The translations under genes and the position numbers were made by a program. DNA of 64,000 nucleotides from Siphonodentalium dalli (taxonomy: Eukaryota; Mollusca; Scaphopoda; Gadilida; Siphonodentaliidae). The notes under the pieces were generated by a model. It made no database searches, was not told where the DNA came from, and worked only from the letters and a program-made list of their open reading frames with translations. Below, in pieces: positions 1 to 9,627 of the stretch; position 1 is the first letter of the stretch; each line of letters opens with the position of its first letter. The stretch lies in the NCBI GenBank assembly GCA_032622095.1, contig CP136066.1, forward strand, positions 147,529,559 to 147,593,558, given 5' to 3'.

Positions 1-2
1 AA

Positions 3-1157
3 ACTTTTGTGGCATCCTGTCCCCAGTGCAATCAAGGTAAAAAGGCTACCAGACATGCTAAATGGGAACAGGTGACATACCATGCAGGAGCCCCCATGGA
101 AAGGGTTCACATTGATTTTCTGGGTCCTTTAGCATTGAGTGAAAAAGGGAAAAAATATATCTGTGTAATGACATGCCAATTCACGAAATGGGTTGAGTTT
201 ATTCCTTTAGAAGATCAGACCGCAGAAACAGCTGCAGTTACTGCAGTGAATGAGTTTTTCTCGCGATTCGGTTGTCCGTTACAGATTTTTTCCGACCAAG
301 GAGCGTGTTTTGTGTCAAAACTATTCACCGCTATGTGTGAGGCACTCAAAATACATAAAGCACGTACAACCGCGTATCGACCCTCGTCTAACGGTGCCGC
401 GGAACGCCAGAATCGTACGTTAATGAATGCGGTAAGATGCTATGTAGATAAAAACCAGAAGAACTGGGACAGGCATTTACCACAATTAGCAGGTGCGATC
501 AGATCTTCCGTGCATCGACTTACTGGTTTTACGCCTAATAGAATGATGTTGGGTCGCGAGGTGAATCACCCTTCTGATCTCGTATTCAATTTTCAGCCTA
601 AAGTTGCAGAATTTGAGAATGTTGCGGAATACGTGCAAGATTTGGTAAGAGTGTCAAAACAATGTCACGAAATTGCACGATCAAATTTAAAACTGCAGAC
701 TGAAAAAATGAAACGTGATTATGATGTCAGGATCAACAAATACACCTATAAATTAGGTGATTTAGTGTATTTGCTTGATACGGCAACGAAAAAGGGTAAA
801 ACCAGAAAATTGTCACCTTTTTGGAAAGGTCCAGGCATCATTAGTGAGGTATATACTCCATACTTATTCAAAGTTTTGTTCAAAAATGCGATTATGGTCA
901 TAAACCATGACCGATTAAAGAAATGTCATGATCGAACACTTCCTCCATGGTTGGATAAATGCATTGCTAAATTCCGGGAAACTGGAGAGGTGGCCATTGA
1001 AAAGAAAACAGGAAAATTTTGTCTATGTCAACAAAAGTATGGTGGCAAATTTATGCTTCAATGCGATTTCTGTGATGAATGGTATCATGGTGAATGTGTT
1101 AGCATCACCCAGGAGGAAGCAGATAGCATTGACAATTATAGATGCCCAAAATGTTAG
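3..1157 (+). CDS. Retrotransposon integrase with C-terminal PHD finger (5'-partial pol)
   Basis: This is the C-terminal end of a Ty3/gypsy-type polyprotein; the frame is open to the window edge, so the true start lies upstream. Counting from the GTG at position 9, residues 4-7 form the CxxC half of the HHCC zinc domain. The DDE catalytic triad is visible as D36 (in HIDFLGP), D96 (in FSDQGACF) and E132 (in NGAAERQN), with 35 residues between the second and third, as expected for a retroviral-type integrase that inserts the cDNA into the chromosome. A GPY/F-like stretch follows around residues 250-300. The last 46 residues (about 337-382) carry a C4HC3 PHD finger in place of the chromodomain seen in chromoviruses. 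PHD fingers in known proteins read histone H3 tails, so a role in targeting integration is a reasonable inference. The next ORF begins 38 bp downstream. Confidence 0.93.
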   Translation, partial: TFVASCPQCNQGKKATRHAKWEQVTYHAGAPMERVHIDFLGPLALSEKGKKYICVMTCQFTKWVEFIPLEDQTAETAAVTAVNEFFSRFGCPLQIFSDQGACFVSKLFTAMCEALKIHKARTTAYRPSSNGAAERQNRTLMNAVRCYVDKNQKNWDRHLPQLAGAIRSSVHRLTGFTPNRMMLGREVNHPSDLVFNFQPKVAEFENVAEYVQDLVRVSKQCHEIARSNLKLQTEKMKRDYDVRINKYTYKLGDLVYLLDTATKKGKTRKLSPFWKGPGIISEVYTPYLFKVLFKNAIMVINHDRLKKCHDRTLPPWLDKCIAKFRETGEVAIEKKTGKFCLCQQKYGGKFMLQCDFCDEWYHGECVSITQEEADSIDNYRCPKC

Positions 1158-1173
1158 TGGCATCAAATTTAGT

Positions 1174-1195
1174 CTAGCTTTGTTTTCCAGATACC
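1174..1195 (+). promoter_or_regulatory. Possible 3' splice site ahead of the TatD ORF
   Basis: A pyrimidine-rich run ending TTGTTTTCCAG at 1180-1190 sits 5 bp before the ATG of the second ORF, and a branch-point-like CTAG/CTAA context precedes it. Its position matches the spliced subgenomic message used for env-like third ORFs in retroelements. This is inferred from sequence only; the donor would lie upstream of the window. Confidence 0.4.
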
Positions 1196-3430
1196 ATGAG
1201 TGATTCCAACGACAGCGTATTGCTACGATCAGAACCAGGTTCTCCAGCTCCGGAAGTACCAATAAAAGATGGTCGGTTATCGACCTCATCCAACCAGAGG
1301 ATAGAGAAGACGGGGGAGGAAAGTATGTTGGTGGATATCACCGACTTGCCTGCAGGTGATAAGTACACCAGTGGAAGTTTCAATCCTTTCGGGATTGATT
1401 CAGTATTTTCGGATGTATTTGGGACATTGCCAGAAATTGTTCCATCCGATACTCCAATGGTGGTTATCAATCCATTGGAATCTCAACCAGAAAGAGCTGA
1501 GGCTAGTCAGGGCAAAAATGTGCCCTGCAGTACAAGTACAGGTTTAGAGTTAAACTCTCTCACCTTACCTTTACCATCCAATCGTGTTTCCGAGCAGTCC
1601 CTGATCTATGATCCCAGAAAGTGCCCAGTGAAGGGGTGTGAGCAAGAAGTTAAAGGGAAGCAGAAGGAACACGTGTACTCCAACCATTTGAGGCCTTGTT
1701 GGTGGCCCTTGGAACAAAACTATGGACCACCACCCAAGATCTTTAGAGTCGAGATCAGAAAGGATCTCAAGAAATTTGCGAGAATCCTATGTCCAACCAG
1801 CGACTCGCCAGACACTCGGGATGAGCAGCTACTGCTCCGACAACTGAGACGACTCCTGAACTCAGAATGGGATGGTCAGGCGATACCGTCTCCTATGGTG
1901 GTGAGCGCAGGAGCCATGGAAACGATTCGGGTCATGGGAAAAGATTTCCATGAGGACGAACCTGAAGGCGGATATCGCCTCTCGCCATACATTAATGGGA
2001 ACGCCTGTCTGGTTCATTGGAGGGTGCTGGTAGCAGTTTTAAACAAACTGACCAGAGAACAGAAATTGTCATTTGCCAAGTCAACCAGCCCACTCTGGAA
2101 AATAGACCTAATGAGAGGAAGACTGGCAAGACGATACCTGCCCAGCGCTGACATAAAGGAAGCGAGAAAGTGCATCAAGGCAGGGATGTTCCCAGAGGAG
2201 GCTCCAGATGAACTAGCAGCTGCTCTCATCATTGAGGATGCCTACCAGGGTGAGACGTCTAGGGGTAGGCATCTTGGTGTTTCATCTAGAGATGCTAGAC
2301 CTCAATCTGGGTTATCCAGAGACAGGCGTCAGGATTCGGATAGGGATTCAAGGCGACATCGAAATCATTACGAATCATCGAAAGATATAAAGTCTCGCCG
2401 CGAAGTGTATAAGGGTGGTAAGCGTCACCGTGATATTTCCTCAAAGAGAGAGGCAAATAAGAAAGTCAAAATCAATACGATGGTTTACGAACGTAGTGGC
2501 AAGGCAAATAGTTCAGCGTCAAGTGCCACTATAGCTGCTGGTAGCTCCGGGGTGAAGCCTAAGATGACCAGAGAATCGCAGGGGCCACCACTAGTTACTG
2601 GGGTGGATTCCCATTTCCACCGGGATAGAATGTGCAAAAACTTCAAAAAAGATCCACACACCACCACCGAGGAGCTATTGAAAACGGTTACCGTTTCGGT
2701 GAACTATCCCGTCCAGGTGAGAGGAGGGGTAGAAGTGTGTTGCGACCCGGACACCTACCCAGCAATTGGAGATTTGACCACCAATCCCCATTGGAAAGTC
2801 GCTGTGGGATGCCATCCCAAGAAATACAACCAGCTTAAATCGATCGAGAAGATGACGGCGTTTAAGACGCTCATCCATCACCCTGCAGTTATTGCAGTTG
2901 GCGAGATTGGATTGGATAGGTCTCGGAAGATGACCACAACAGAAATGTTGGAACAAGATGACATTTTCCGCGAATTGCTGAGGGCGGCAAGGACGACAGC
3001 TAAGCCATTTATCCTCCATATTAGGGGACCCGTAGATGACCCTTTGAGTCATGATGTTAGTTTCACTGCGCTTGAGACAGTGAGAAGCCAAACGTTTGAG
3101 GACCAGAGTTTACATTATCACTGTTTCCAGGGGTCCAAGCGCACGGTACATGCCTGGACGCATTCTCGACCAAATACCTTCTTTGGTTTCACTGGGGCAT
3201 GCGCAACTTTCAGTGACATACAGAAAGAGGGTGTCAGAGCAGTGCGAACTGACAGGTTGCTCTTGGAGTCAGATGCTCCACATTTCGGGACACCAGGAAG
3301 GATGAACACCACACCCGCGGTTATCGGCGAGGTGGCGGTAGAGATTGGGAAGATAATAGGGATGGACACCAAAGAGGTTTTGAGAATAACGGCCGTTAAT
3401 GCTCGGGTGCTTTATGGAGTTATGGTTTAA
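1196..3430 (+). CDS. Retroelement-borne C2H2-finger / TatD-family nuclease protein
   Basis: A 744-residue protein encoded between pol and the 3' LTR, where env-like ORFs usually sit. Residues 143-164 form a CX4CX10HX4H zinc-finger-like motif. Residues about 370-460 are very basic and rich in RD/RS/KR, suggesting nuclear or nucleic-acid binding. From about residue 470 the sequence is a TatD-family TIM-barrel metallohydrolase (3'-5' DNase family). The visible ligands are HxH (H473, H475), the glutamate of GEIGLD (E570), the histidine of ILHIRG (H608), the histidine of LHYHCF (H642) and the aspartate of ESDAPHF (D693), so the active site looks intact. Cellular TatD proteins are about 260-300 residues, so the extra 470 N-terminal residues are specific to this form. 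It may be a captured host gene used in cDNA processing or against host DNA defence; this is inference. The ATG at 1196 is chosen because stops lie upstream in frame and it has a purine context. Confidence 0.9.
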   Translation: MSDSNDSVLLRSEPGSPAPEVPIKDGRLSTSSNQRIEKTGEESMLVDITDLPAGDKYTSGSFNPFGIDSVFSDVFGTLPEIVPSDTPMVVINPLESQPERAEASQGKNVPCSTSTGLELNSLTLPLPSNRVSEQSLIYDPRKCPVKGCEQEVKGKQKEHVYSNHLRPCWWPLEQNYGPPPKIFRVEIRKDLKKFARILCPTSDSPDTRDEQLLLRQLRRLLNSEWDGQAIPSPMVVSAGAMETIRVMGKDFHEDEPEGGYRLSPYINGNACLVHWRVLVAVLNKLTREQKLSFAKSTSPLWKIDLMRGRLARRYLPSADIKEARKCIKAGMFPEEAPDELAAALIIEDAYQGETSRGRHLGVSSRDARPQSGLSRDRRQDSDRDSRRHRNHYESSKDIKSRREVYKGGKRHRDISSKREANKKVKINTMVYERSGKANSSASSATIAAGSSGVKPKMTRESQGPPLVTGVDSHFHRDRMCKNFKKDPHTTTEELLKTVTVSVNYPVQVRGGVEVCCDPDTYPAIGDLTTNPHWKVAVGCHPKKYNQLKSIEKMTAFKTLIHHPAVIAVGEIGLDRSRKMTTTEMLEQDDIFRELLRAARTTAKPFILHIRGPVDDPLSHDVSFTALETVRSQTFEDQSLHYHCFQGSKRTVHAWTHSRPNTFFGFTGACATFSDIQKEGVRAVRTDRLLLESDAPHFGTPGRMNTTPAVIGEVAVEIGKIIGMDTKEVLRITAVNARVLYGVMV

Positions 3431-3950
3431 AATTGGTTTCAAATATTCCGAGCATCAAAGATTACCGTTGAATGCATAATGATTACCGTTAAATGATACT
3501 GGTGATCTCAAAAGTAGATGTAACCCCGAGCATCAATGGAAGATTACTGTTTTATGGCTCATGTATTAAGTATTTCCAACCGAGCCTCAAAGATCAGCGT
3601 AGAGTGGTGAAGTTAACTACCTTGTTAGTCTAAATTGGCATTTGTGTGGAAATAGATCTATTTCTAAAACAAATTATCGTTTTTCACATACCGTAGGCTA
3701 CCTACGATGGCTCTTGATCTTAAAATTTCAAAAATTATCTAAAGTGGCATCAGTGATATCATCCTCATCTCACCAAAACAATCAGCAATTGTACACCAAC
3801 CTGGTCTGGTATTTTAATTTTGTATTACTTATGTAAATTCATACGTAAAGTCAGCTATTGACTCCCAAGTATTGTAAACCAGCTAGGTATGGTCCAAATT
3901 ACTTTTTATTTCTGTGGATTCTGTGTTCCCCATTGGAAGTGTAAATTTTT
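3431..3950 (+). other. Non-coding 3' region of the retroelement
   Basis: About 520 bp between the TatD stop codon and the polypurine tract. Two short imperfect direct repeats (GATTACCGTT(A/G)AATG, near 3462 and 3481) and the related GAGCATCAA phrases are visible. No supported ORF; the short open frame at 3642-3836 has no recognisable features. Confidence 0.6.
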
Positions 3951-3964
3951 AAAGAGGGGAATAG
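3951..3964 (+). promoter_or_regulatory. Polypurine tract (plus-strand primer)
   Basis: AAAGAGGGGAATAG lies directly before the TGTTGTG start of the 3' LTR. This is the expected place and composition for the RNase H-resistant primer of plus-strand DNA synthesis. Confidence 0.7.
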
Positions 3965-4261
3965 TGTTGTGAAATTACCATAAACATTAGAATCCGGCGC
4001 CACCTATCGGCAGTATTCATCTGGCTGGAAGCACCAGTCTGGTGTATTTGTTATTGATCAACAGCGACGCCTAACGGAGCCCGGGAAATGGAGGAACCAG
4101 TTTCCGGGAGTTGAGAGGTCAGACTAAATCTTCGACCAAAACAAACAAGCTGTTAATTATTCTTGATCTATTGAAATCTTCATTCATCGTGTTATTTCGT
4201 CAACCATATCTAGTAAGTATAATATCCTTTGCTTTATTATATATTATTCTTGTATGTAACA
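3965..4261 (+). repeat. 3' LTR
   Basis: Begins TGTTGTG immediately after the polypurine tract and is taken to end ...TGTAACA at 4261, giving TGTT/AACA terminal pairing and a length of 297 bp. It includes a GC-rich GGCGCCACCTATCGGC phrase near 3998. The right border is inferred, because the 5' LTR is outside the window and cannot be aligned. Confidence 0.6.
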
Positions 4262-5339
4262 ATCGTATTTTTACATCAAAATTGGGTCCACAGAGCCCTT
4301 AAGCGATAATAGATACTATTGGCTGTAGTAACTGTGTCTACCTCGCCATAACGCTAAGCAGATAGATGTCTGAAACCGTGAAACGTTTTCCGGCAACTGT
4401 AACTTTTGATCTTCCAAGTTCAAGTTCCAGTGTGGATCTTCCATCATCAATGATACCGTGCACTATATTCCCGCCAAAACTATGTCACATGTACAGTTGT
4501 TCCCCTTGGTCTGTCTCATTTGCTGATGACAAATATTAATAGAGTTACTTCTCTTATTCTGACTGACGTTTTCCGTTGAATGATAATACTTATAAAACAG
4601 GGAGGTGAGTTTGACACAAAATTCCGTGCACAGGGCAGGGGTGGGTGGGTGTGTGATTGGATTGTCATGAGATAACTAGATGTACTTCACTCAATAATGA
4701 CCCAGTTGATGCAGATCGATGATAAGTGTTCAACTGCTAATGCCATAATATGTAGTGCTGTGGTCTTATTTCCAGCCTCAGCTTGTAGTCATGTTTTAGT
4801 AAATTGGTTTTTCAGCACATTGGTTCTTATTGTATACTATATATTGAATAAATATATAGAACAACACAAGTGTGTGAACTAGTTAACGTTATATTGCACG
4901 AGTTTGTTGTGACGTGAATAACGTGATGGTATAAAACAAGAACCATTAGGCGGCGACACGTTAAATGCGTGCAATGCCAGTAATGTTTTCCAACTGTGTT
5001 GTTCTATGTTTATTGCACACTCTGAAGATTGTTATACACACACATTTCAATCGAAACGTAGTTTGATTTAATTGAACAAACTTGTGCTTTAATATATAGA
5101 AGAAATTTTCTGTTAAAGTTGACGTCGCCAATAACGTTGTTGACCTAGTCGGTTTGTTCAAGGACAATACAAATTGTTTTGTTGAACGTTTTGAAATCTT
5201 CTGTATTTTGCTGTATTTCGAAAAAAAAAATAATCGAACGTGTGTGCAATATTAAAATGTTGTTTCTTGCTGATTCGTCAAGCCAAGGTAGTGGTTTTTT
5301 TGTAAATAAGTTTATTATTTAAATTAATTTATTAAATTA
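4262..5339. other. No supported gene
   Basis: AT-rich unique-looking sequence between the LTR and the first Helitron. Short open frames here have no motif, start context or splice logic. I see no other structure beyond a short A-run near 5221. Confidence 0.6.
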
Positions 5340-5842
5340 TCTCATATATATTTTGAAGACCTCTGTCTGTATGTATGTTTGTTTGTTTGTTTGTTTGTTT
5401 GTCTGTCTGTCTGTCATTTATACAAATCTACGATTCTCGACCGATCGGGACGAAACTTGGTACGTGTGTGTAGTTTGACCAGGCGGTGAACGTTGTCGTA
5501 TTGGCGAGCCCGTGCGGCGCCCGCTTCGCGCATGCGCAGACGAGATCTCGGAAACGGGTGGAGCTATCGGTATGTGAATGTATCTTGCCCCGGATGCGAA
5601 TTTTATCGAGTCGCCGAGCCCGTGCGACGCCAGCTTCGCGCATGCGCAGACGAGATCTCGGCAACGGGTGGAGCTATCGACTTGAAAGAAATGTATCTGC
5701 CCCGGATACGAATTTTATCGGGTCGCCGAGCCCGTGCGACGCCAGCTTCGCGCATACGCAGACCAGATCTCGGAAACGGGTGGAGCAATCGACTTGAAAT
5801 TTGGTTTTTGAATAGCCCGGACGAAGTCGGGTCACCTTCTAG
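5340..5842 (+). mobile_element. Non-autonomous Helitron-like element, copy F1
   Basis: Starts TCTCATATAT after an A and ends with a short stem (CCCGGAC-GAA-GTCGGG) followed by CACCTTCTAG and then T. This is the Helitron signature: 5' TC, 3' hairpin then CTRR, insertion between A and T. Inside, a TTTG/TCTG tetranucleotide run leads into about three tandem units carrying TGCGCATGCGC, related to the arrays at 9.0-10.8 kb in reverse. It has no coding capacity. Its layout resembles the molluscan pearl / DINE-like Helitron derivatives. Confidence 0.75.
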
Positions 5843-6594
5843 TCTATTATATATTTTGAAAGATCTGTGTGTGTGTGTGTGTGTGTGTATCAGTCTGTGT
5901 GTGTGTGTGTAATCGATGAACTCAAAAACGACCGACCCGATTTCGATGAAACTTGGTACGTGGGGATATTTTCGGCCGGGGGTTAACATATGCCTATTGA
6001 TTTGCCCGTGCGACGTGACCTTGACCTTGAAATCGGGTTATTTCAAGGTCAAATGCCGAATATCACGGGATTTCGATGAAACTTGGTATGTGGGGGTATT
6101 TTCGGCCGAGAAGTGGCATATGCCTATTAATTTGCCCGTGCGACGTGACCTTGAAATCGGGTCATTTCAAGGTCAAACGCCCGAATATCACGGGATTTCG
6201 ATGAAACTTGGTATGTGGGGGTACTTTATTATGGCGAGTCTCATAAGCATATTCATTTGCCCGTGCGACGTGACCTTGACCTTGAAACCGGGTAACTTCA
6301 AGGTCAAATCGCCAATTTTGATGGGATTTCCACGAAATTTCATACGTGGGGTTACTTTTGTTCACCGATTGTTTTGGACGGGTCCAATCGTGACCCCGAC
6401 CAGACCTTGACCTTCAAAATGATCAATTCAAGGTAAAATCGGGTAAAACCGGATGGATTTCGACGGGCACGTTTGTCGGGTACTTTTGTCCGGGCAGTGT
6501 TTTTGGACTGGTAAAATCGTGACCCCACTTGACCTTGACCTTCAAAATGGACAATTCAAGGTCAAAGCCCGGACGAAGTCGGGTCACCTTCTAG
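5843..6594 (+). mobile_element. Non-autonomous Helitron-like element, copy F2
   Basis: Begins TCTATTATATATTTTG directly at the CTAG end of copy F1, contains a TG dinucleotide run, and ends with the same hairpin plus CTTCTAG. The interior has about three units of 128 bp (near 5941, 6071 and 6198), each with paired TGACCTTGA / TCAAGGTCA motifs in opposite orientation. No coding capacity. Confidence 0.75.
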
Positions 6595-6614
6595 TATATA
6601 TATATATATATATA

Positions 6615-8021
6615 TCTATTATATATTTTGGAAGATCTGTGTGTGTGTGTGTTCGCAATGGACTCGAACACGGCTGGACCGATTTCGACCAAACTTGGTA
6701 CGGACACGTAATTCGACCCGGGAACGAACATGGGCCTATTGATTTTCAGATCCGAGGTAAACTTTTCACGTGCCGAGGTCAAATCTGTTTTTACGCTGTG
6801 TTACGGGACTTTCATTTGAGTTCGGTGCTTACAAATCGATTCGAAACAGCGCGAATAATAAAATGCCAGTCATAATAATGACACTGTGAGAATCATTCGT
6901 GTTTCCTCTTTCCAACGATATATAATGTGTATGTATCCGTTTTAGTTATCTGCCTCAATTATCAAGAAGAAGTGGTACTATCTTCCATCGGGATAAAAAC
7001 AATGCGTAACTTCTATGACGTCGTTAGCTGTCATAACGTTAGATCACGTCAGGGGTGGCGCCAGGATTTCCCCGACGGAGGGGCTATGGTCCCCGACAGG
7101 GGGGGCTAGACCGGTGACCGAAGGTCATCGGCGGCTGCCGAAGGCAGCCCCGGGGAGAGCGCGAGAGGGGTTTCCCCCCTCGCACGGGGGGTTTGGGGGA
7201 CCTCCCCCACGAAAATTTTGAAAATACATAGCCTGAGATCGATTCTGGAGTGTTCTGGTGTCAACATACACACTGTTCTAGGGGATCATAATTGTCACTT
7301 TTACTTGAGTATTTGGAAAAAAAAATCAGCATATACAATAGTAATGACAATATGGAATTGATCTTAAGTTAACTCACCGTAAATCTTTCGCCACAGGTAG
7401 TTGGATCAACTTACAAAGACGGATGAACCATGAGTCCGTGAACATCATTTAGGAGCGTATAATAGATGTAAATTTGTTCAGGTAACATACGATGTGAAAA
7501 ATTGATTTTCCAATGTTTATCGTCTTTGCATAATTTTATCTCCCCGACGAATTTGGCAGATATCCCCGACGGGGGGGGGGCTGACCATCCCCGACGGGGG
7601 GGGGGGGGCTGTAGCCCCCCCCCCCCCCCTGACCCCCCCCCCCCCCCCCCCCCCCCTTGGCGCCACCCCTGGATCGCGTTAACGCTTAACCGGCCGATGC
7701 ATTTGACTGTTTCAGACGTCTTGGCGATATCTCGGGCACCGATGGTAATTTATCTTTACGTTGAAACTTGATAATTAATGAGCGTGTGTATATGAGGCGC
7801 GTTTATATACTTGAGTGGAAATCAAATCGGGTTAAACTGGCGGATTTTTACGGACGAAATTTGATGCATAGGGTATCTCGGTATCCGCTGGGCCGATTTC
7901 CCAGTATCCGCTGGGCCGATTTCCACCATTTTTGGGGTGTTGGTGTTTGACCCCACCTGACCTTGACCTTCAAAATGGTCAATTCAAGGTCAAAGCCCGG
8001 ACGAAGTCGGGTCACCTTCTA

Positions 8022-8022
<1 letters not shown>
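6615..8022 (+). mobile_element. Non-autonomous Helitron-like element F3, interrupted by a hAT-type MITE
   Basis: Same 5' start (TCTATTATATATTTTGG after A) and same 3' end (hairpin, CTTCTAG, then T) as copy F2. The length is inflated by the 622-bp insertion at 7050-7671. A TA run separates it from copy F2 (6595-6614). Confidence 0.7.
7050..7671. mobile_element. hAT-type MITE nested in Helitron F3
   Basis: The terminal inverted repeat CAGGGGTGGCGCCA matches TGGCGCCACCCCTG at the other end. Flanking 8-mers GATCACGT (7042-7049) and GATCGCGT (7672-7679) differ by one base, fitting the 8-bp target duplication of hAT elements. The interior has repeated CCCCGACGGGG phrases and long G and C runs. No transposase. 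Confidence 0.85.

Positions 8023-8068
<46 letters not shown>
8023..8068. repeat. (TA)n microsatellite
   Basis: An uninterrupted run of TA dinucleotides directly after the Helitron F3 terminus. Confidence 0.9.
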
Positions 8069-8071
<3 letters not shown>

Positions 8072-8303
8072 CCCCCACCCCACCCCCATGGAATACGGAA
8101 TACCACTTAACACAGAGGTTGGAATACGGAATGCCAGTTAACAGCATACATAAAAATATATGAAAACTTCATTTTTTGGAAGGTCGGCGTACGAAATACC
8201 GGTATTTTTGGAATACCGAATACCTCCTAACAGAGGGGTCGGTATACGGCGTACCTCATAACAGGGCATGGAATACGGCGTACGAAAAAAGGGGTGGGGG
8301 CCT
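8069..8303. mobile_element. Small MITE with AGGCCCCCACCCC ends
   Basis: AGGCCCCCACCCC at 8069 is the reverse complement of GGGGTGGGGGCCT ending at 8303. Inside are four or five imperfect copies of GAATACGGAATACC...TAACAGAGG. It lies between TA-rich flanks, so a TA target site is possible but not provable. Confidence 0.6.
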
Positions 8304-9009
8304 CATATATAAGTCCGACCAACACAATATAATTTACAATGAAAATTCACATGATTAACAAAACAAAATAAGTGCATGTGCTGGTGATATATAGTTGATT
8401 CAGGAGTCCTTGGGATGTTAAGAAACTAAGAAACTAGCTGTTCATTATACATATATATTAGTCTTAAATCGATTAACATTCGGATGTGTGTGTGCATCGA
8501 TAAGGGAAGTGGTGTGTATTATGTTGCATATTACACTGTAAGAAATGTGCCGCGAATTTTACGACAGAACGTACCGCCGTGCTCAGTGTGGTCAGTTGAA
8601 CTGAGATTTACACGTAGGATAAACTTGACAAGCGTATGGGCTCTGTATATACATATCTTCTGGGACGGATTCTGACCTCGAATAACTCATCAGGTTAGAT
8701 GATTAGCTGATTAGTATGTCAATAATGACAGCGATTCATCACACAAACGCCCATTCATTTGCACAACAATGAAGTCTTCGATTGGCGTATTAGTTTCAAT
8801 GAGGCGGATTCACCCATCGGGATATGACATTGTGATCTTCACAATCGATGTAGGCATAGTCCAGCTGAACTCACTCGCCGCGTTTATATGTGTTACAATG
8901 CAAATTGGACATACCAATGTGGCTAGCTCAGGTACCTGGTGGATACTAAAATACCAATATATTCTATATGGGTATTTTAGTATTTTCTACATATATATAT
9001 ATATATATA
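8304..9009. other. No supported gene
   Basis: About 700 bp between the MITE and the minus-strand Helitron cluster. Ends in a short TA run. Open frames are short and motif-free. Confidence 0.6.
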
Positions 9010-9627
9010 CTAGCCGATGAGCCCGACGTTGTCCGGGCTATTCAACAACCAAATTTCAAGTCTAGCCGATGAGCCCGACGTTGTCCGGGCTATTCAAAAA
9101 CCAAATTTCAAGTCGATAGCTCTACCCAGCCCGACGTTGTCCGGGCTATTCAAAAACCAAATTTCAAGTCGATAGCTCTACCCGTTTCCGAGATCTGGTC
9201 TGCGCATGCGCGAAGCTGGCGTCGCACGGGCTCGGCGACCCGATAAAATTCGTATCCGGGGCAAGCTACATTCACATACCAAATTTCAAGTCGATAGCTC
9301 CACCCGTTTCCGAGATCTCGTCTGCGCATGCGCGAAGCTGGTGTCGCACGGGCTCGGCGACCCGATAAAATTCGTATCCGGGGCAAGATACATTCACATA
9401 GCAAATTTCAAGTCGATAGCTCCACCCGTTTCCTATATCTCGTCTGCGCATGCGCGAAGCGGGCGCCGCACAGGTTCACAAAAACGCCAACGACGACCAC
9501 CTCTTCAAACTACACACACGTACCAAGTTTCGTCCCGATCGGTCGAGAATCGTAGATTTGTATAAATGACATACAGATTTACAGACAAACAAACAAACAA
9601 ACAGAGGTCTTCAAAATATATATGAGA
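9010..9627 (-). mobile_element. Non-autonomous Helitron-like element, copy R1
   Basis: On the minus strand it runs from TCTCATATAT (9627) to a hairpin and CGGCTAG (9010), followed by T. Two extra partial 3' termini (around 9062 and 9129) repeat the GCCCGACGTTGTCCGGGC hairpin, so the end has been duplicated. The interior holds 122-bp tandem units. The long minus-strand open frames here are repeat artefacts. Confidence 0.75.

Larger units (their letters stand above)
1..4261 (+). mobile_element. Ty3/gypsy-like LTR retrotransposon, 3' half
   Basis: The element is cut by the left window edge, so the 5' LTR, gag, protease, reverse transcriptase and RNase H are not visible. What remains, in order, is the C-terminal part of pol (zinc-binding CxxC, integrase core, PHD finger), a separate ORF with a TatD nuclease domain, about 520 bp of non-coding sequence, a polypurine tract and the 3' LTR. 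Integrase at the end of pol is the Ty3/gypsy order. Both ORFs lack internal stops, so the insertion is probably young. The 3' border rests on a TGTT...AACA pairing and is less certain than the rest. Confidence 0.85.

Noticed and set aside
4111-4302. 63-codon frame in the retroelement 3' LTR
   Set aside because: Lies within LTR sequence and crosses its inferred end.
5486-6875. Arg-rich open frames in the forward Helitrons
   Set aside because: Frames are products of tandem repeats and run through element termini; no conserved domain.
7502-7771. Pro/Gly-rich frame over poly-C and poly-G runs
   Set aside because: Low-complexity interior of the hAT-type MITE.
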